In this document: piece by piece, positions 15,401 through 24,964 of the stretch
How positions within the stretch are numbered: the stretch's first letter is position 1
Layout: every line of letters begins with the position of its first letter
Source of the DNA: Caballeronia arationis
GTDB lineage: Bacteria; Pseudomonadota; Gammaproteobacteria; Burkholderiales; Burkholderiaceae
DNA length: 64,000 nucleotides
NCBI RefSeq assembly: GCF_001544975.2
Contig: NZ_FCOG02000005.1
Location: forward strand, 62,001-126,000
Direction: 5' to 3'
Notes under the pieces: generated by a model
The model's input: only the letters and a program-made list of their open reading frames with translations
Database searches by the model: none
What the model was told of the DNA's origin: nothing
Made by a program: the position numbers and the translations under genes

Positions 15401-16063
15401 TCAGACCTTCGACGACTTGCGCCGTGTCATCTTCCACAGCGCGCCGAGCGCGATCGGAATGACCGCCGCGCCGATCCCCACCAGCACGATCACGTTCAGG
15501 TATTGCCGGATGAACGGAATATTGCCGAAGAAGTAGCCGAGCAGCACGAGCAGCAGCACCCAGATCAGCGCGCCGAGCACGTTGAACAGCTGAAACCGCG
15601 CGGCATCCATCGCCGACGCGCCCGCGACGAACGGCGCGAAGGTGCGCACCACCGGCACGAAACGCGCGATGACGATGGTCTTGCCGCCGTGCTTCTCGTA
15701 GAAATTGTGCGTCTTCTGGAGCGCTGCACGGTCGAGGAAGCGTTCGAGAATCGGGATGTTCGAATGGAAGACCTTCGGACCAACCGCGCGCCCGATCCAG
15801 TAGTTCACGGTGTTGCCGCCGATGGCCGCAACCAGCAGCAGCACGATCAGCACGCCGAGGTGCATCGAGCCGGTCGCGGCGAACGCGCCGCCGATGAAGA
15901 GCAGCGAATCGCCCGGCAGGAACGGGAACACGACCAGTCCCGTTTCGCAGAACACGATCAGGAAGAGCACCGCATACACCCAGCCGCCGTAGTGCTGGAT
16001 GAAGAAGCCGAGCGACTTGTCGATGTGGAGAATGAGCCCCAGAAATTGCAGCAGTGTGTCCAA
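15401..16063 (-). CDS. DedA-family membrane protein
   Basis: A 220-residue DedA/YqjA-type inner-membrane protein. The core motif FCETGLVVFPFLPGDSLLF is near the N-terminus and the helical hairpin signature RFVPVVRTFAPFVAGAS (F-x-R-x-x-P-x-x-R) is in the second half. About five hydrophobic segments are visible. DedA proteins act in polyprenyl-phosphate/lipid flipping and envelope homeostasis. The only good start is a TTG at 16063 preceded by AAGGAACGCTT; the next ATG upstream adds 18 residues without similarity. It is divergent from mutL. Confidence 0.88.
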   Translation of the reverse strand: MDTLLQFLGLILHIDKSLGFFIQHYGGWVYAVLFLIVFCETGLVVFPFLPGDSLLFIGGAFAATGSMHLGVLIVLLLVAAIGGNTVNYWIGRAVGPKVFHSNIPILERFLDRAALQKTHNFYEKHGGKTIVIARFVPVVRTFAPFVAGASAMDAARFQLFNVLGALIWVLLLVLLGYFFGNIPFIRQYLNVIVLVGIGAAVIPIALGALWKMTRRKSSKV

Positions 16064-16253
16064 AAGCGTTCCTTGAAATGATTGAGACGGCGCACTCGGA
16101 CCGCGCGTGGCGGGCATCGAAGGCGTCGAAAAGCAGTCGCGTCATGATACCGAAAGTCGAAAGCCGGAAACTTAGCGCGCCCGCATTTGGCGGCGCAGAG
16201 CGGATACCGTGGCGGTCGAAGCCGGCCAGCGAGTGCGCTTCGCACGCGATCGC

Positions 16254-16259
16254 TATAAT
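16254..16259 (+). promoter_or_regulatory. mutL -10 box, probably leaderless
   Basis: A consensus TATAAT ends exactly six bases before the mutL ATG at 16266. With normal -10 to +1 spacing, transcription would begin at the A of the start codon. No good -35 is present at 16-18 bp. Confidence 0.6.
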
Positions 16260-16265
16260 TTCGCC

Positions 16266-18203
16266 ATGCCCGAACTCACCGATACCCCCGCCGCGGACGC
16301 GGCCACCGGCGCCACGCGCCGCCTGCGCGCGATCCAGCCGCTCCCCGACCAGCTGATCAGCCAGATCGCGGCGGGCGAAGTGGTCGAGCGCCCGGCGTCC
16401 GTCGTGAAGGAACTGCTCGAGAACGCGCTCGACGCCGGCGCCACGAACCTGCGCATCACGCTCGACGAAGGCGGCGTGAAACGCATCGTGATCGCCGACG
16501 ACGGCTGCGGCATGCCGCCCGATCAACTGCCGCTCGCTCTCTTGCGCCACGCGACGAGCAAGATCCGCTCGCTCGCGGAACTCGAAGCCGTCGCGACGCT
16601 CGGCTTTCGCGGCGAGGCGCTGGCGTCGATCGCGTCGGTCGCCGAGCTGTTCATCACGAGCCGCACGAGCGAATGCGCGCACGCAATGCGCATCGACGCG
16701 CAGACGGGCGCCCTCTCGCCAGCGGCGGGCACCGTCGGCACCACGATGGAAGTGCGCGAACTCTACTTCAACACGCCCGCGCGCAGAAAGTTCCTGAAAA
16801 GCGAGCAGACCGAACTCGGCCATTGCCTCGAAATGATCCGCCGCGTCGCGCTCGCGCGGCCCGACGTCGCGATTTCGGTGATGCATAACGGGAAGGCCGT
16901 CGAGCACTGGAACGCGAGTGATCCGCAGACGCGTGTCGCGAAGATTCTCGGCGAAGTGTTCGACACGGCGCACCTGCCGCTCGACGAGCGCGCCGGGCCG
17001 CTCGCGGTCTACGGCTGCGCCGGCCTGCCGACCGCGAGCCGCGGCCGCGCCGACCAGCAGTATTTCTTCGTCAACGGCCGCTTTGTGCGCGACAAGCTGC
17101 TGACGCACGCCGTGCGCGCCGCCTACGAGGACGTGCTGCACGGCAACCGCTATCCGTCGTACGTGCTGTTTCTCGACCTGCCGCCCGAGTCCGTCGACGT
17201 GAATGTGCATCCGTCGAAGATCGACGTGCGTTTCCGCGATTCGCGCTCGATCCACCAGTTCGTGTTTCACGCCGTGCAGCGGGCGCTGGCACGCCACGCG
17301 GGGGCGTCGCCGGAAACGACGGCGGGCGGCCACGCCGCGCAGTTGCAGCCGACCGGCCCCGCTTCGTTCAGCGCGCGGCCGCTCGCGGGCGCGGGCGTGC
17401 TGGGCTCGAACGCTGCGCAGAACACGCTGGGCAACACCGCAAGAAGCGAAAACGGCACGACCTGGCTGCGCCAGTCGCGCATGACGCAAGGCACGCTGCC
17501 CGTCGCGCAGCCGCTCGCACTCTACGACGCCCTCTTCGGCCGCAAGGACGCACCGTCAGCCCCCACCCAGTGGGCGTCGGACAGCGCGCCGGCGGCACGA
17601 TACGACAACGACGAAGCCGAGCAGCCGCTCGGCTTCGCCCTCGGCCAGATTCACGGCATCTACGTGCTCGCGCAGAACGCTCAGGGGCTCGTGATCGTCG
17701 ACATGCACGCCGCCCACGAGCGCATCCTGTACGAGCAGTTCAAGAACGCGCTCGCCGATCGCACCATCGCCGTGCAGCCGCTTTTGATCCCCGTTTCGAT
17801 GACGGCGGAACCGGTGGAGATCGGCGTCGTCGAGGAGGAGCGCGCGACGCTCGATGCGCTCGGTTTCGATCTGGCGGTGCTGTCGCCGACCTCGATCGCG
17901 ATCCGCGCCGTGCCTGCGCTCCTCAAGGACGCCGACCTGCAATCGCTCGCGCGCGCCGTGCTCGCCGATTTGCAGGCCTACGGCGGCTCGCGCGTGCTGA
18001 CCGAGCGCCAGCACGAACTGCTCGGCACGCTCGCGTGCCATCACGCAGTCCGCGCGAACCGGCGCCTCACGCTCGACGAAATGAACGCGCTCCTGCGCCA
18101 GATGGAAGCCACCGAGCGCGCCGACCAGTGCAATCACGGCCGGCCTACATGGTTTCAGCTGACGCTCGGCGACCTCGACCGCCTCTTCATGCGCGGACAA
18201 TGA
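16266..18203 (+). CDS. mutL: DNA mismatch repair protein MutL
   Basis: A 645-residue MutL. The N-terminal GHKL ATPase shows [29 protein letters not shown] and [10 protein letters not shown]; the transducer domain has [11 protein letters not shown] and [15 protein letters not shown] variable Pro/Ala-rich linker (about residues 360-450) precedes the C-terminal dimerisation domain. That domain keeps the endonuclease-type elements: [12 protein letters not shown] (the usual DQHA-x2-E-x4-E with Gln changed to Met), ACHHAVRAN and CNHGRPTW. This suggests a MutH-independent nicking MutL. The ATG at 16266 is preferred; the frame opens 57 bases earlier. The stop overlaps the miaA start (ATGA), so the two are translationally coupled. 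Confidence 0.97.
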   Translation: MPELTDTPAADAATGATRRLRAIQPLPDQLISQIAAGEVVERPASVVKELLENALDAGATNLRITLDEGGVKRIVIADDGCGMPPDQLPLALLRHATSKIRSLAELEAVATLGFRGEALASIASVAELFITSRTSECAHAMRIDAQTGALSPAAGTVGTTMEVRELYFNTPARRKFLKSEQTELGHCLEMIRRVALARPDVAISVMHNGKAVEHWNASDPQTRVAKILGEVFDTAHLPLDERAGPLAVYGCAGLPTASRGRADQQYFFVNGRFVRDKLLTHAVRAAYEDVLHGNRYPSYVLFLDLPPESVDVNVHPSKIDVRFRDSRSIHQFVFHAVQRALARHAGASPETTAGGHAAQLQPTGPASFSARPLAGAGVLGSNAAQNTLGNTARSENGTTWLRQSRMTQGTLPVAQPLALYDALFGRKDAPSAPTQWASDSAPAARYDNDEAEQPLGFALGQIHGIYVLAQNAQGLVIVDMHAAHERILYEQFKNALADRTIAVQPLLIPVSMTAEPVEIGVVEEERATLDALGFDLAVLSPTSIAIRAVPALLKDADLQSLARAVLADLQAYGGSRVLTERQHELLGTLACHHAVRANRRLTLDEMNALLRQMEATERADQCNHGRPTWFQLTLGDLDRLFMRGQ

Positions 18204-19147
18204 GCGATCGCCAAGCGAAGAAGATCGCCTGTCTGCTCGGCCCGACCGCGTCGGGCAAGACCGCCGCCGCGCTCGCGTTCGCGGCGCGGCGGCCGGTGGA
18301 AATCGTGAGCGTCGATTCGGCGCTCGTCTATCGCGAGATGGACATCGGAACCGCGAAGCCTGCTGCCAGCGAACTCGCGGCGGCGCCTCATCATCTGATC
18401 GACATCATCGATCCCGCCGAGACTTATTCCGCCGCCGGGTTTCGCGCCGACGCGCTGCGCCTCGTCGGCGAGATCGAGGCGCGCGGGAACGTGCCGCTTC
18501 TGGTCGGTGGAACGATGCTGTACTACAAGGCGCTGACGCAGGGGCTCAACGACCTGCCCGCGGCGGACCCGGAAGTTCGCGCGGCGCTCGATGCCGACGC
18601 CGCCCGCGACGGCTGGCCCGCGCTGCATGCGCGGCTTGCAGTCGTCGATTCCGAGACCGCCGCGCGCCTCGCGCCGAACGACTCGCAACGCATCCAGCGC
18701 GCGCTCGAAGTGTTCATGCTGACCGGGCAGCCGATGTCGGCGCTGCTCGCCGCCCCGCGCCGCGAAGAGGAAGCCGCGCGCTGGCAGTTCGTGCCGGTCG
18801 CGCTGGAACCGTCGGACCGCAGCGTGCTGCACGCGCGCATCGCGGCACGTTTCGACGCGATGCTCGCGCACGGTTTGATCGACGAAGTGAAGCGCCTGCG
18901 CGCGCGCGGCGATCTGGATCTCGCGATGCCGTCGATGCGCTGCGTCGGCTACCGGCAGGCGTGGGAGTACCTCGACGGCGCGACCGATTACGACACGATG
19001 CGCGACAAGGGCATCTTCGCGACGCGCCAGCTGTGCAAGCGCCAGTTGACGTGGCTGCGCGCGATGCCGGAGCGGATCGTCATCGACTGCTGCGCGGACG
19101 ATGCCACTGCGCAGGCCGTCCGAGCGATCGAGCGCGTGAGCCAATAA
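18200..19147 (+). CDS. miaA: tRNA dimethylallyltransferase
   Basis: A 315-residue MiaA that transfers the dimethylallyl group to N6 of A37 in tRNAs reading UNN codons. Motifs: the P-loop [14 protein letters not shown], the [16 protein letters not shown] loop (substrate and catalytic Asp), [12 protein letters not shown], and [11 protein letters not shown]. The C-terminal part has [14 protein letters not shown] and [13 protein letters not shown]. The ATG overlaps the mutL stop by four bases. A terminator hairpin starts at its stop codon. The mutL-miaA pair is conserved in many proteobacteria, often followed by hfq, which is absent here. Confidence 0.97.
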   Translation: MSDRQAKKIACLLGPTASGKTAAALAFAARRPVEIVSVDSALVYREMDIGTAKPAASELAAAPHHLIDIIDPAETYSAAGFRADALRLVGEIEARGNVPLLVGGTMLYYKALTQGLNDLPAADPEVRAALDADAARDGWPALHARLAVVDSETAARLAPNDSQRIQRALEVFMLTGQPMSALLAAPRREEEAARWQFVPVALEPSDRSVLHARIAARFDAMLAHGLIDEVKRLRARGDLDLAMPSMRCVGYRQAWEYLDGATDYDTMRDKGIFATRQLCKRQLTWLRAMPERIVIDCCADDATAQAVRAIERVSQ

Positions 19148-19172
19148 AAAACCGCTCACGAGGAGCGGTTTT
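19148..19172. terminator. Bidirectional terminator between miaA and purM
   Basis: Arms AAAACCGCTC and GAGCGGTTTT (10 bp) around a 5-base loop, with A-run and T-run on opposite sides, serve both convergent genes. Confidence 0.85.
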
Positions 19173-19194
19173 CATGAACGGCTGTGTGTGAAAC

Positions 19195-20250
19195 TCAGAT
19201 CACCACGGTCTGCGCCTCGCCTTCGCGGGTTTCGCGCACCGTGCCGATGGTCCAGACCTGCTCGCCGGCAGCCGAAAGCAACCCGGTCGCCGCTTCCACG
19301 TCCTCGGCGGCAATGACCACCGCCATCCCGATCCCGCAGTTGAACACGCGATGCATTTCCGCATCCGCGACGCCGCCGTGCTTCTGCAGCCACGCGAACA
19401 GCGGCGACAGCGGCCACGCGCGATGATCGAGTTCCGCGGTCAGCCCTTCGCGCAGCACGCGCGGAATGTTCTCGACCAGCCCGCCGCCCGTGATATGCGC
19501 CATGCCCTTCACGGTCACGCTCTGCATCAGCGAAAGCAGCGGCTTCACGTAGATGCGGGTCGGCGCCATCAGCGCGTCGGAAAGCGACCGGCCGTCGAAG
19601 TCGGCGGCGAGGTCCGGCTGCGCACGCTCGATGATCTTGCGCACGAGGGAATAGCCGTTCGAATGGATGCCGCTCGACGCCAGCCCGAGCACGACGTCGC
19701 CCGGCTTGATGGTGCTGCCGTCGATGATCTTGCTCTTTTCCACCGCGCCGACAGCGAAGCCCGCGAGATCGTACTCGCCGTCCGGGTACATGCCCGGCAT
19801 TTCCGCCGTTTCGCCGCCGATCAGCGCACAGCCCGCGTACTCGCACCCTTGCGCGATGCCCTTGACGACGGTCGCCGCCGTTTCGACGTCGAGCTTGCCG
19901 CACGCGAAGTAGTCGAGGAAGAAGAGCGGCTCGGCGCCTTGCACCAGGATGTCGTTCACGCTCATCGCGACCAGATCCTGGCCGACCGTGTCGTGCTTGT
20001 TCAACTGGAACGCGAGGCGCAGCTTGGTGCCGACGCCGTCCGTGCCCGACACCAGCACCGGCTCCTTGTAGCGCTTCGGCACTTCGAACAGCGCGCCAAA
20101 CCCGCCGATGCCGCCCAGCACGCCGTCGCGCATCGTTTTCTTGGCAAACGGCTTGATCCGGTCGACGAGCGCGTCGCCGGCATCGATGTCCACGCCCGCG
20201 TCGCGATAGGACAAACCTTGGGCGTCGGGGGCGGTTTTCGGCTGATTCAT
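19195..20250 (-). CDS. purM: Phosphoribosylformylglycinamidine cyclo-ligase (AIR synthetase)
   Basis: A 351-residue PurM that closes the imidazole ring in purine synthesis (FGAM plus ATP to AIR). Visible: [21 protein letters not shown] at the start, [15 protein letters not shown], the [25 protein letters not shown]-binding motif, [24 protein letters not shown], and [18 protein letters not shown]. Length and start are standard. It is a single gene, divergent from hda, with a shared palindromic promoter region. Confidence 0.97.
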   Translation of the reverse strand: MNQPKTAPDAQGLSYRDAGVDIDAGDALVDRIKPFAKKTMRDGVLGGIGGFGALFEVPKRYKEPVLVSGTDGVGTKLRLAFQLNKHDTVGQDLVAMSVNDILVQGAEPLFFLDYFACGKLDVETAATVVKGIAQGCEYAGCALIGGETAEMPGMYPDGEYDLAGFAVGAVEKSKIIDGSTIKPGDVVLGLASSGIHSNGYSLVRKIIERAQPDLAADFDGRSLSDALMAPTRIYVKPLLSLMQSVTVKGMAHITGGGLVENIPRVLREGLTAELDHRAWPLSPLFAWLQKHGGVADAEMHRVFNCGIGMAVVIAAEDVEAATGLLSAAGEQVWTIGTVRETREGEAQTVVI

Positions 20251-20270
20251 GGGGGATGAGCGAGAAGGTC

Positions 20271-20289
20271 GGTAAAATAGGATTTTACC
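20271..20289. promoter_or_regulatory. Palindromic double -10 between purM and hda
   Basis: The perfect palindrome GGTAAAAT-AGG-ATTTTACC places a TAAAAT hexamer on each strand. The minus-strand copy would start purM transcription about 20 bases before its ATG. The plus-strand copy points at hda. This is either a symmetric bidirectional promoter or an operator overlapping the purM -10. No database comparison was possible. Confidence 0.55.
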
Positions 20290-20467
20290 CGATGACAGCC
20301 GTCCGGCTGGAATTCACGCGTTTCGCCGCGCCTTGCCCGAATCATGCCCCGAATCGTTTCGGGATCGGGGAAAATCGCGGGCCAACGCCCTGCGCCCGGC
20401 GCGAACCGTACCGCGGCACAACCCGCACCATGCATTTCAAGATACGCCCCGACGGAACCGACTGCCC

Positions 20468-21301
20468 GTGCAACGCCAACTGACGCTCGATCTCGGCACG
20501 CCTCCGCCTGCCACCTTCGACAATTTCTTTGCCGCGAGCAACCACGAACTCGTGACGCGCCTGCGCGAGCTGGAAGGCGCGCTCGCGGCCGGCCCGGTCG
20601 CGGACCGCACTTTCTATATCTGGGGCGAGCCGGGCAGCGGGCGCAGTCACCTGCTGCAGGCGCTCGTCCACGAAGCAACCGGCCGCGCGCGTTTTCTGAG
20701 CCCGCAAAGCGCGCTGACCGCGTTCGGCTTCGATCCGCGCGTGACGCTCTATGCCATCGACGACTGCGACGGCCTGTCCGGCGCGCAGCAGATCGCGCTC
20801 TTCAACCTCTTCAACGAAGTGCGCGCGCATCCGACGAGCGCGCTCGTCGCCACCGGCGGCGCGCCGCCGATGGGCCTCGAAGTGCGCGAAGACCTGCGCA
20901 CGCGGCTCGGCTGGGGACTCGTGTTTCACCTCGCCGCGCTTACGGACGAAGGCAAGGCGTCGGTGCTGAAGCACGCGGCGCGCGAACGCGGCATCGCACT
21001 GGCGGACGACCTGCCCGCCTACCTGCTGACGCATTTTCGCCGCGACATGCCGAGCCTGATGGCGCTTCTCGACGAACTCGACCGCTTTTCGCTCGAACAA
21101 AAGCGCGCGGTCACGCTGACGCTCCTGCGCAACATGACGAAGAGCGCCCGCGCGACCGACGGCGAGGATGCGCCCGCGGACGCGCCGCCCGAACACGACA
21201 CACCCGCGCCGGACCCCGGAACGACCGACCTGCTCGGCGATCCCCTGAGCCTCGATTCCGTCTCGGCGCCGCCGGAAACGGCTTCAACCCGCTTCAAGTA
21301 A
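20468..21301 (+). CDS. hda: DnaA regulatory inactivator Hda
   Basis: A 277-residue DnaA-homologous AAA+ protein that, with the DNA-loaded sliding clamp, promotes hydrolysis of DnaA-ATP after initiation. The GTG at 20468 gives the N-terminus VQRQLTLDLG, which contains the clamp-binding QLTLDL motif expected for Hda; the frame is open 135 bases further upstream but without such a motif. The Walker A region reads IWGEPGSGRSHLLQA, Walker B LYAIDDCDGL, and sensor-2 region DMPSLMALLDELDRFSL. A C-terminal tail of about 45 acidic and Pro-rich residues is longer than in Escherichia coli Hda. A HAD phosphatase gene follows 11 bases after the stop. Confidence 0.92.
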   Translation: MQRQLTLDLGTPPPATFDNFFAASNHELVTRLRELEGALAAGPVADRTFYIWGEPGSGRSHLLQALVHEATGRARFLSPQSALTAFGFDPRVTLYAIDDCDGLSGAQQIALFNLFNEVRAHPTSALVATGGAPPMGLEVREDLRTRLGWGLVFHLAALTDEGKASVLKHAARERGIALADDLPAYLLTHFRRDMPSLMALLDELDRFSLEQKRAVTLTLLRNMTKSARATDGEDAPADAPPEHDTPAPDPGTTDLLGDPLSLDSVSAPPETASTRFK

Positions 21302-21312
21302 AATGCGCTCCC

Positions 21313-21996
21313 ATGAACCTCGCCCTCTTTGATCTCGATCACACGCTCATCCCGACCGACAGCGACCACGAATGGGGTCGCTTCATGGTGAAGCTCGGCA
21401 TCGTCGATGCGGAAAAGTTCGCGCGCCAGAACGACGCGTTCTACGCGGATTACAAGGCGGGCGTGCTCGACATCGACGCCTACCTGCACGCGATGCTCGC
21501 GCCGCTCTCGAAGTATTCGCGCGAGCAGCTCGCCGACTGGCACGCGCAGTTCATGCGCGAGGTCATCAGTCCACGCATCGTGCCGGCCGCCGTCACGCTC
21601 GTGCGCGAGCACCAGGACAACGGCGACCTCTGCTGCCTCGTCACCGCGACCAACGCGTTCATCACCGCGCCGATCGCCGAGGCATTCGGCATCGACGCGC
21701 TGATCGCGTGCGAAGTCGAAACCGTCGACGACCATCCGCACGGCGCCTTCACCGGCCGCCCGAAAGGCACGCCGAGCTACCGCGAGGGCAAGATCGTGCG
21801 CGTCGAGGCGTGGCTCGAATCGATGGGCAAGAAACTCCCGGACTTCAAGCACAGCTACTTCTACAGCGACTCGCACAACGACATCCCGCTGCTCGAGCAA
21901 GTCACCGACCCGATCGCGACCAACCCCGACGACCTGCTCCGCGCCCACGCGCAAACCCGCGGCTGGCGCATCCTGGACCTCTTCAATTCACAGTGA
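21313..21996 (+). CDS. HAD-IB family phosphatase
   Basis: A 227-residue haloacid-dehalogenase hydrolase of the IB subfamily (SerB-like). Motif I is FDLDHTLIPTDSD, motif II the Thr in CLVTATNAF, and motif III/IV KGTPSYREGK ... YFYSDSHNDIPLLEQV. A helical cap insert follows motif I. Related proteins are annotated as phosphoserine phosphatase-like or histidinol-phosphatase-type, and the substrate cannot be assigned. A TAAAAT hexamer at 21299-21304 lies eight bases before the ATG and may be a near-leaderless promoter. The stop overlaps the pcnB GTG (GTGA). Confidence 0.9.
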   Translation: MNLALFDLDHTLIPTDSDHEWGRFMVKLGIVDAEKFARQNDAFYADYKAGVLDIDAYLHAMLAPLSKYSREQLADWHAQFMREVISPRIVPAAVTLVREHQDNGDLCCLVTATNAFITAPIAEAFGIDALIACEVETVDDHPHGAFTGRPKGTPSYREGKIVRVEAWLESMGKKLPDFKHSYFYSDSHNDIPLLEQVTDPIATNPDDLLRAHAQTRGWRILDLFNSQ

Positions 21997-23609
21997 TCAA
22001 AAAACTCATCCGCAAGCTGTTCGGCCAGGATAGCGCCGCATCCAACGATGCCGCATCGGCCGACGCTGCATCGTCGGCTGCTTCTTCGACCGATTCACCC
22101 GCCCGGGCTCCGGCCCGCAAGAGCACGCGCAAGAAGACCGCCGACGCACCGGTGCCGAAGCGCGATCCGAACGTGCCGGTCATCCTTTCGTCGGACATCC
22201 ACGGCATCGATCCTTCCCTGATCTCGAAGAACGCCATCCGCGTGACCGACGGGCTGCAGGAAGCAGGCCACCGCGCGTTCATCGTCGGCGGGGCGGTGCG
22301 TGACCTGCTGCTCGGCGTCGCGCCGAAGGATTTCGACGTCGCAACCGACGCCACGCCCGATCAGGTGCAGAAGCTCTTTCGCCGCGCGCGCATCATCGGG
22401 CGGCGGTTTCAGATCGTGCACGTGCAGTTCGGGCAGGACATCATCGAGACTTCGACCTTTCGCGCGCTCGTCGACGTTCCCGCCGACGCACCGCCCGCCG
22501 AGCCGCCACGTCGTCTGAAGCGCGGCGAACTGGATGCGCGCACGCATGCGGTGGATGCGAGCGGCCGCGTGCTGCGCGACAACGTCTGGGGCGAGCAGCA
22601 CGAAGACGCCACGCGCCGCGATTTCACGATCAACGCGATGTATTACGATCCGGCGACGCAAACCGTGCTGGACTATCACGACGGCATGGCCGACATCCGC
22701 GCGCGCCTGTTGCGCATGATCGGCGATCCGGCGACGCGTTACCGCGAAGATCCGGTGCGCATGCTGCGCGTCGTGCGTTTCGCGGCAAAGCTCGGCTTCG
22801 AGATCGAGGACGCGACGCGCGCCCCGATCAAGGAACTCGCCGACCTGATGAACAACGTGCCTGCCGCGCGTCTCTTCGACGAAATGCTCAAGCTCCTGCT
22901 GTCCGGCCATGCGCTCGCGTGCCTCACGCGCCTGCGCGCGGAAGGCCTGCATCACGGCGTGCTGCCGCTCCTCGACGTCGTGCTGGAACAGCCGCACGGC
23001 GAGAAGTTCGTGACGCTCGCGCTCACCAATACCGACGAACGCGTGCGCGCCGGCAAGCCCGTATCGCCGGGCTTTCTGTTCGCCACGCTCCTGTGGCACG
23101 ACATGCAGACGCGCTGGCAGCAGTACACGAGCGCGGGCGAGTATCCGGTGCCCGCGCTGCATCGCGCGATGGACGACGTGCTCGACATGCAAACGGAGAA
23201 GCTCGCGATCCACAAGCGCTTCTCGTCCGACATGCGCGAGATCTGGGGCCTGCAGCATCGGCTCGAAAAACGCTCGGGAAGAAGCGCGCTGAAGCTGCTG
23301 GAACACCAAAGGTTTAGAGCGGGTTATGATTTCCTCCTGCTGCGATGCGAATCCGGCGAACTCGATCCGGCAGTCGGACAGTGGTGGACGGATTTCATCG
23401 ACGGCGACGCCGCCGCGCGCGAGGCACTGTTGTCGCAAGGCGGCAAGGACCACGCGCCGAAGAAACGGCGCCGCCGCAGCAGCAACGCGAAGAACCGCAG
23501 GACGGGCGACTCGGCGAACAGTGGCGCGAGCGTCGCGGAACGTGAAGGCGGCGAGCGTCGTGACGATGGCGACACACGCGAAGCACGCAACGACAGCCGC
23601 GACGATTGA
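21993..23609 (+). CDS. pcnB: Poly(A) polymerase I
   Basis: A 538-residue class II nucleotidyltransferase that adds 3' poly(A) tails to RNA. An Ala/Ser/Lys-rich extension (about residues 12-55) precedes the catalytic head: HRAFIVGGAVRDLLLG and PKDFDVATDATPDQV (metal-binding Asp pair), then RRDFTINAMYYDP and the RYREDPVRMLRVVRFAAKLGF motif. The C-terminal tail (from about residue 485) is very basic and Gly/Arg/Asn-rich, typical of PcnB. The GTG at 21993 overlaps the HAD stop. The same head fold is used by CCA-adding enzymes, but the neighbour folK and the basic tail favour pcnB. Confidence 0.94.
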   Translation: MIKKLIRKLFGQDSAASNDAASADAASSAASSTDSPARAPARKSTRKKTADAPVPKRDPNVPVILSSDIHGIDPSLISKNAIRVTDGLQEAGHRAFIVGGAVRDLLLGVAPKDFDVATDATPDQVQKLFRRARIIGRRFQIVHVQFGQDIIETSTFRALVDVPADAPPAEPPRRLKRGELDARTHAVDASGRVLRDNVWGEQHEDATRRDFTINAMYYDPATQTVLDYHDGMADIRARLLRMIGDPATRYREDPVRMLRVVRFAAKLGFEIEDATRAPIKELADLMNNVPAARLFDEMLKLLLSGHALACLTRLRAEGLHHGVLPLLDVVLEQPHGEKFVTLALTNTDERVRAGKPVSPGFLFATLLWHDMQTRWQQYTSAGEYPVPALHRAMDDVLDMQTEKLAIHKRFSSDMREIWGLQHRLEKRSGRSALKLLEHQRFRAGYDFLLLRCESGELDPAVGQWWTDFIDGDAAAREALLSQGGKDHAPKKRRRRSSNAKNRRTGDSANSGASVAEREGGERRDDGDTREARNDSRDD

Positions 23610-23668
23610 CGCAACCGGAGCGTCGGCCGTCACGCTGGCCGCGCAACGACAGTCGTAGGACTTATGCC

Positions 23669-24226
23669 ATGACGGTAGCTTATCTGGGCCTCGGCGCGAA
23701 TCTCGGCGATGCGCGCCAGACCCTGAAAGACGCAGTCGTGTGTCTTGCTCAGCAACGCACGATCACCGTGCTCGCGAAATCGAGCCTCTATCGCACCGCG
23801 CCCATCGACGCCGGTGGCGACGACTATTTCAATTGCGTCGTGAAGCTCGAAACGTCGTTGCCCGCGCGGCAACTGCTGCGACTCTGTCATAGTGTCGAAG
23901 AGCAGTTCGGGCGCGAGCGGCCGTATCGCAACGCGCCGCGCACGCTCGACCTCGATATCCTGCTCTACGGCGACTCCAGCATCGACGAAGCCGACCTGAT
24001 CGTGCCGCATCCGCGCCTCACCGAGCGCGCGTTCGTGCTCGTGCCGCTCGTCGAACTCGACGGCGAATGCATCATTCCGCTGCGCGGCCGCGCCGACGCG
24101 TTCCTCGCTGCCGTCGTCGATCAGCGCATCGAGAAGGTCGCGACGTGCCAGTGTCCCCTGCTCGGCACGCCGGACGCCGGCAAGACCGCATCCTCCACCG
24201 CATCCAACAAGCCCGACTGCCGATGA
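23669..24226 (+). CDS. folK: 2-amino-4-hydroxy-6-hydroxymethyldihydropteridine pyrophosphokinase
   Basis: A 185-residue HPPK that transfers pyrophosphate from ATP to the pterin in folate synthesis. The N-terminal VAYLGLGANLGDARQTL, the SSLYRTAPID loop, and the catalytic RPYRNAPRTLDLDILLYGD signature followed by VPHPRLTERAFVLVPL are all present. The ATG at 23669 follows TAGGACTTATGCC; a TTG 63 bases upstream is in frame but overlaps pcnB. The stop overlaps the next start (ATGA). The pcnB-folK order is common in proteobacteria. Confidence 0.96.
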   Translation: MTVAYLGLGANLGDARQTLKDAVVCLAQQRTITVLAKSSLYRTAPIDAGGDDYFNCVVKLETSLPARQLLRLCHSVEEQFGRERPYRNAPRTLDLDILLYGDSSIDEADLIVPHPRLTERAFVLVPLVELDGECIIPLRGRADAFLAAVVDQRIEKVATCQCPLLGTPDAGKTASSTASNKPDCR

Positions 24227-24906
24227 GCGCCGCTCCGCCCCTGACCGTCACCGCGCCGCAGACGCGCCCGCCGCATCGTTACATCGCGATCGAAGGTCCG
24301 ATCGGCGTCGGCAAGACGACGCTCGCGACGCTGCTCGCCGAGCGCTGGTCGATGCGCACGCTCTTCGAGCGTCCGCAGGAGAACCCGTTTCTCGAACGCT
24401 TCTACCGCGACACGACCCGCTATGCACTGCAGACGCAACTGAACTTCGCGTTGCAGCGCCTTCAGCAGACGCGCGAGGTCGCCGATGCGATGGCCGGCCA
24501 CGCGCCGCTCATCGCCGACTTCATCACGCAGAAGAGCGAACTCTTCGCGCGCGTCACGCTGCCCGACGACGAATTCCAGCTCTATCGAGATATCGCCTCG
24601 CGGATCGATGCGAGCGCGCCCGCGCCGGATCTCGTCGTGTATCTGCAGGCGAGCCCTGAAGTGCTGTTCGCGCGCATTCAGAAGCGCGCGCTGCCGATGG
24701 AGTTACAGATTTCGGACGCGTATCTGCGCGCGCTCTGCGACGCGTACAACGACTTCTTCTATCACTATGACGCGACGCCGCTGCTCACGGTAAACGCCGA
24801 GCACCTGAATCCGCTCGATTCGCACGCGGATCTCGCGCTGCTAGTCGAGCGCATCGAATCGATGCGTGGCCGCAAGGAATTTTTCGTCAAGGGCATGTCG
24901 CTCTGA
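24223..24906 (+). CDS. Deoxynucleoside kinase family protein
   Basis: A 227-residue P-loop kinase. The P-loop is [15 protein letters not shown] (about residues 20-34), the substrate-site [13 protein letters not shown] follows, then [16 protein letters not shown] (DR/E-S type motif) and a C-terminal LID region [13 protein letters not shown]. Such proteins phosphorylate deoxyadenosine or deoxyguanosine in the salvage pathway, though the preferred base cannot be read. The gene starts within the folK stop and is followed after 58 bp by panB, so folK, this kinase and panB form one operon. Confidence 0.9.
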   Translation: MSAAPPLTVTAPQTRPPHRYIAIEGPIGVGKTTLATLLAERWSMRTLFERPQENPFLERFYRDTTRYALQTQLNFALQRLQQTREVADAMAGHAPLIADFITQKSELFARVTLPDDEFQLYRDIASRIDASAPAPDLVVYLQASPEVLFARIQKRALPMELQISDAYLRALCDAYNDFFYHYDATPLLTVNAEHLNPLDSHADLALLVERIESMRGRKEFFVKGMSL

Positions 24907-24964
24907 CGGCTGCACCTCTCGCCGGTGCCACGTCAAGTCTGGCTCATCTACTTCTGGAAAGATC

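Noticed and set aside
15315-17489. 724-codon minus-strand frame across the DedA gene and mutL
   Set aside because: It crosses real genes on both strands, and its composition is that of a shadow; DedA and MutL motifs lie in other frames.
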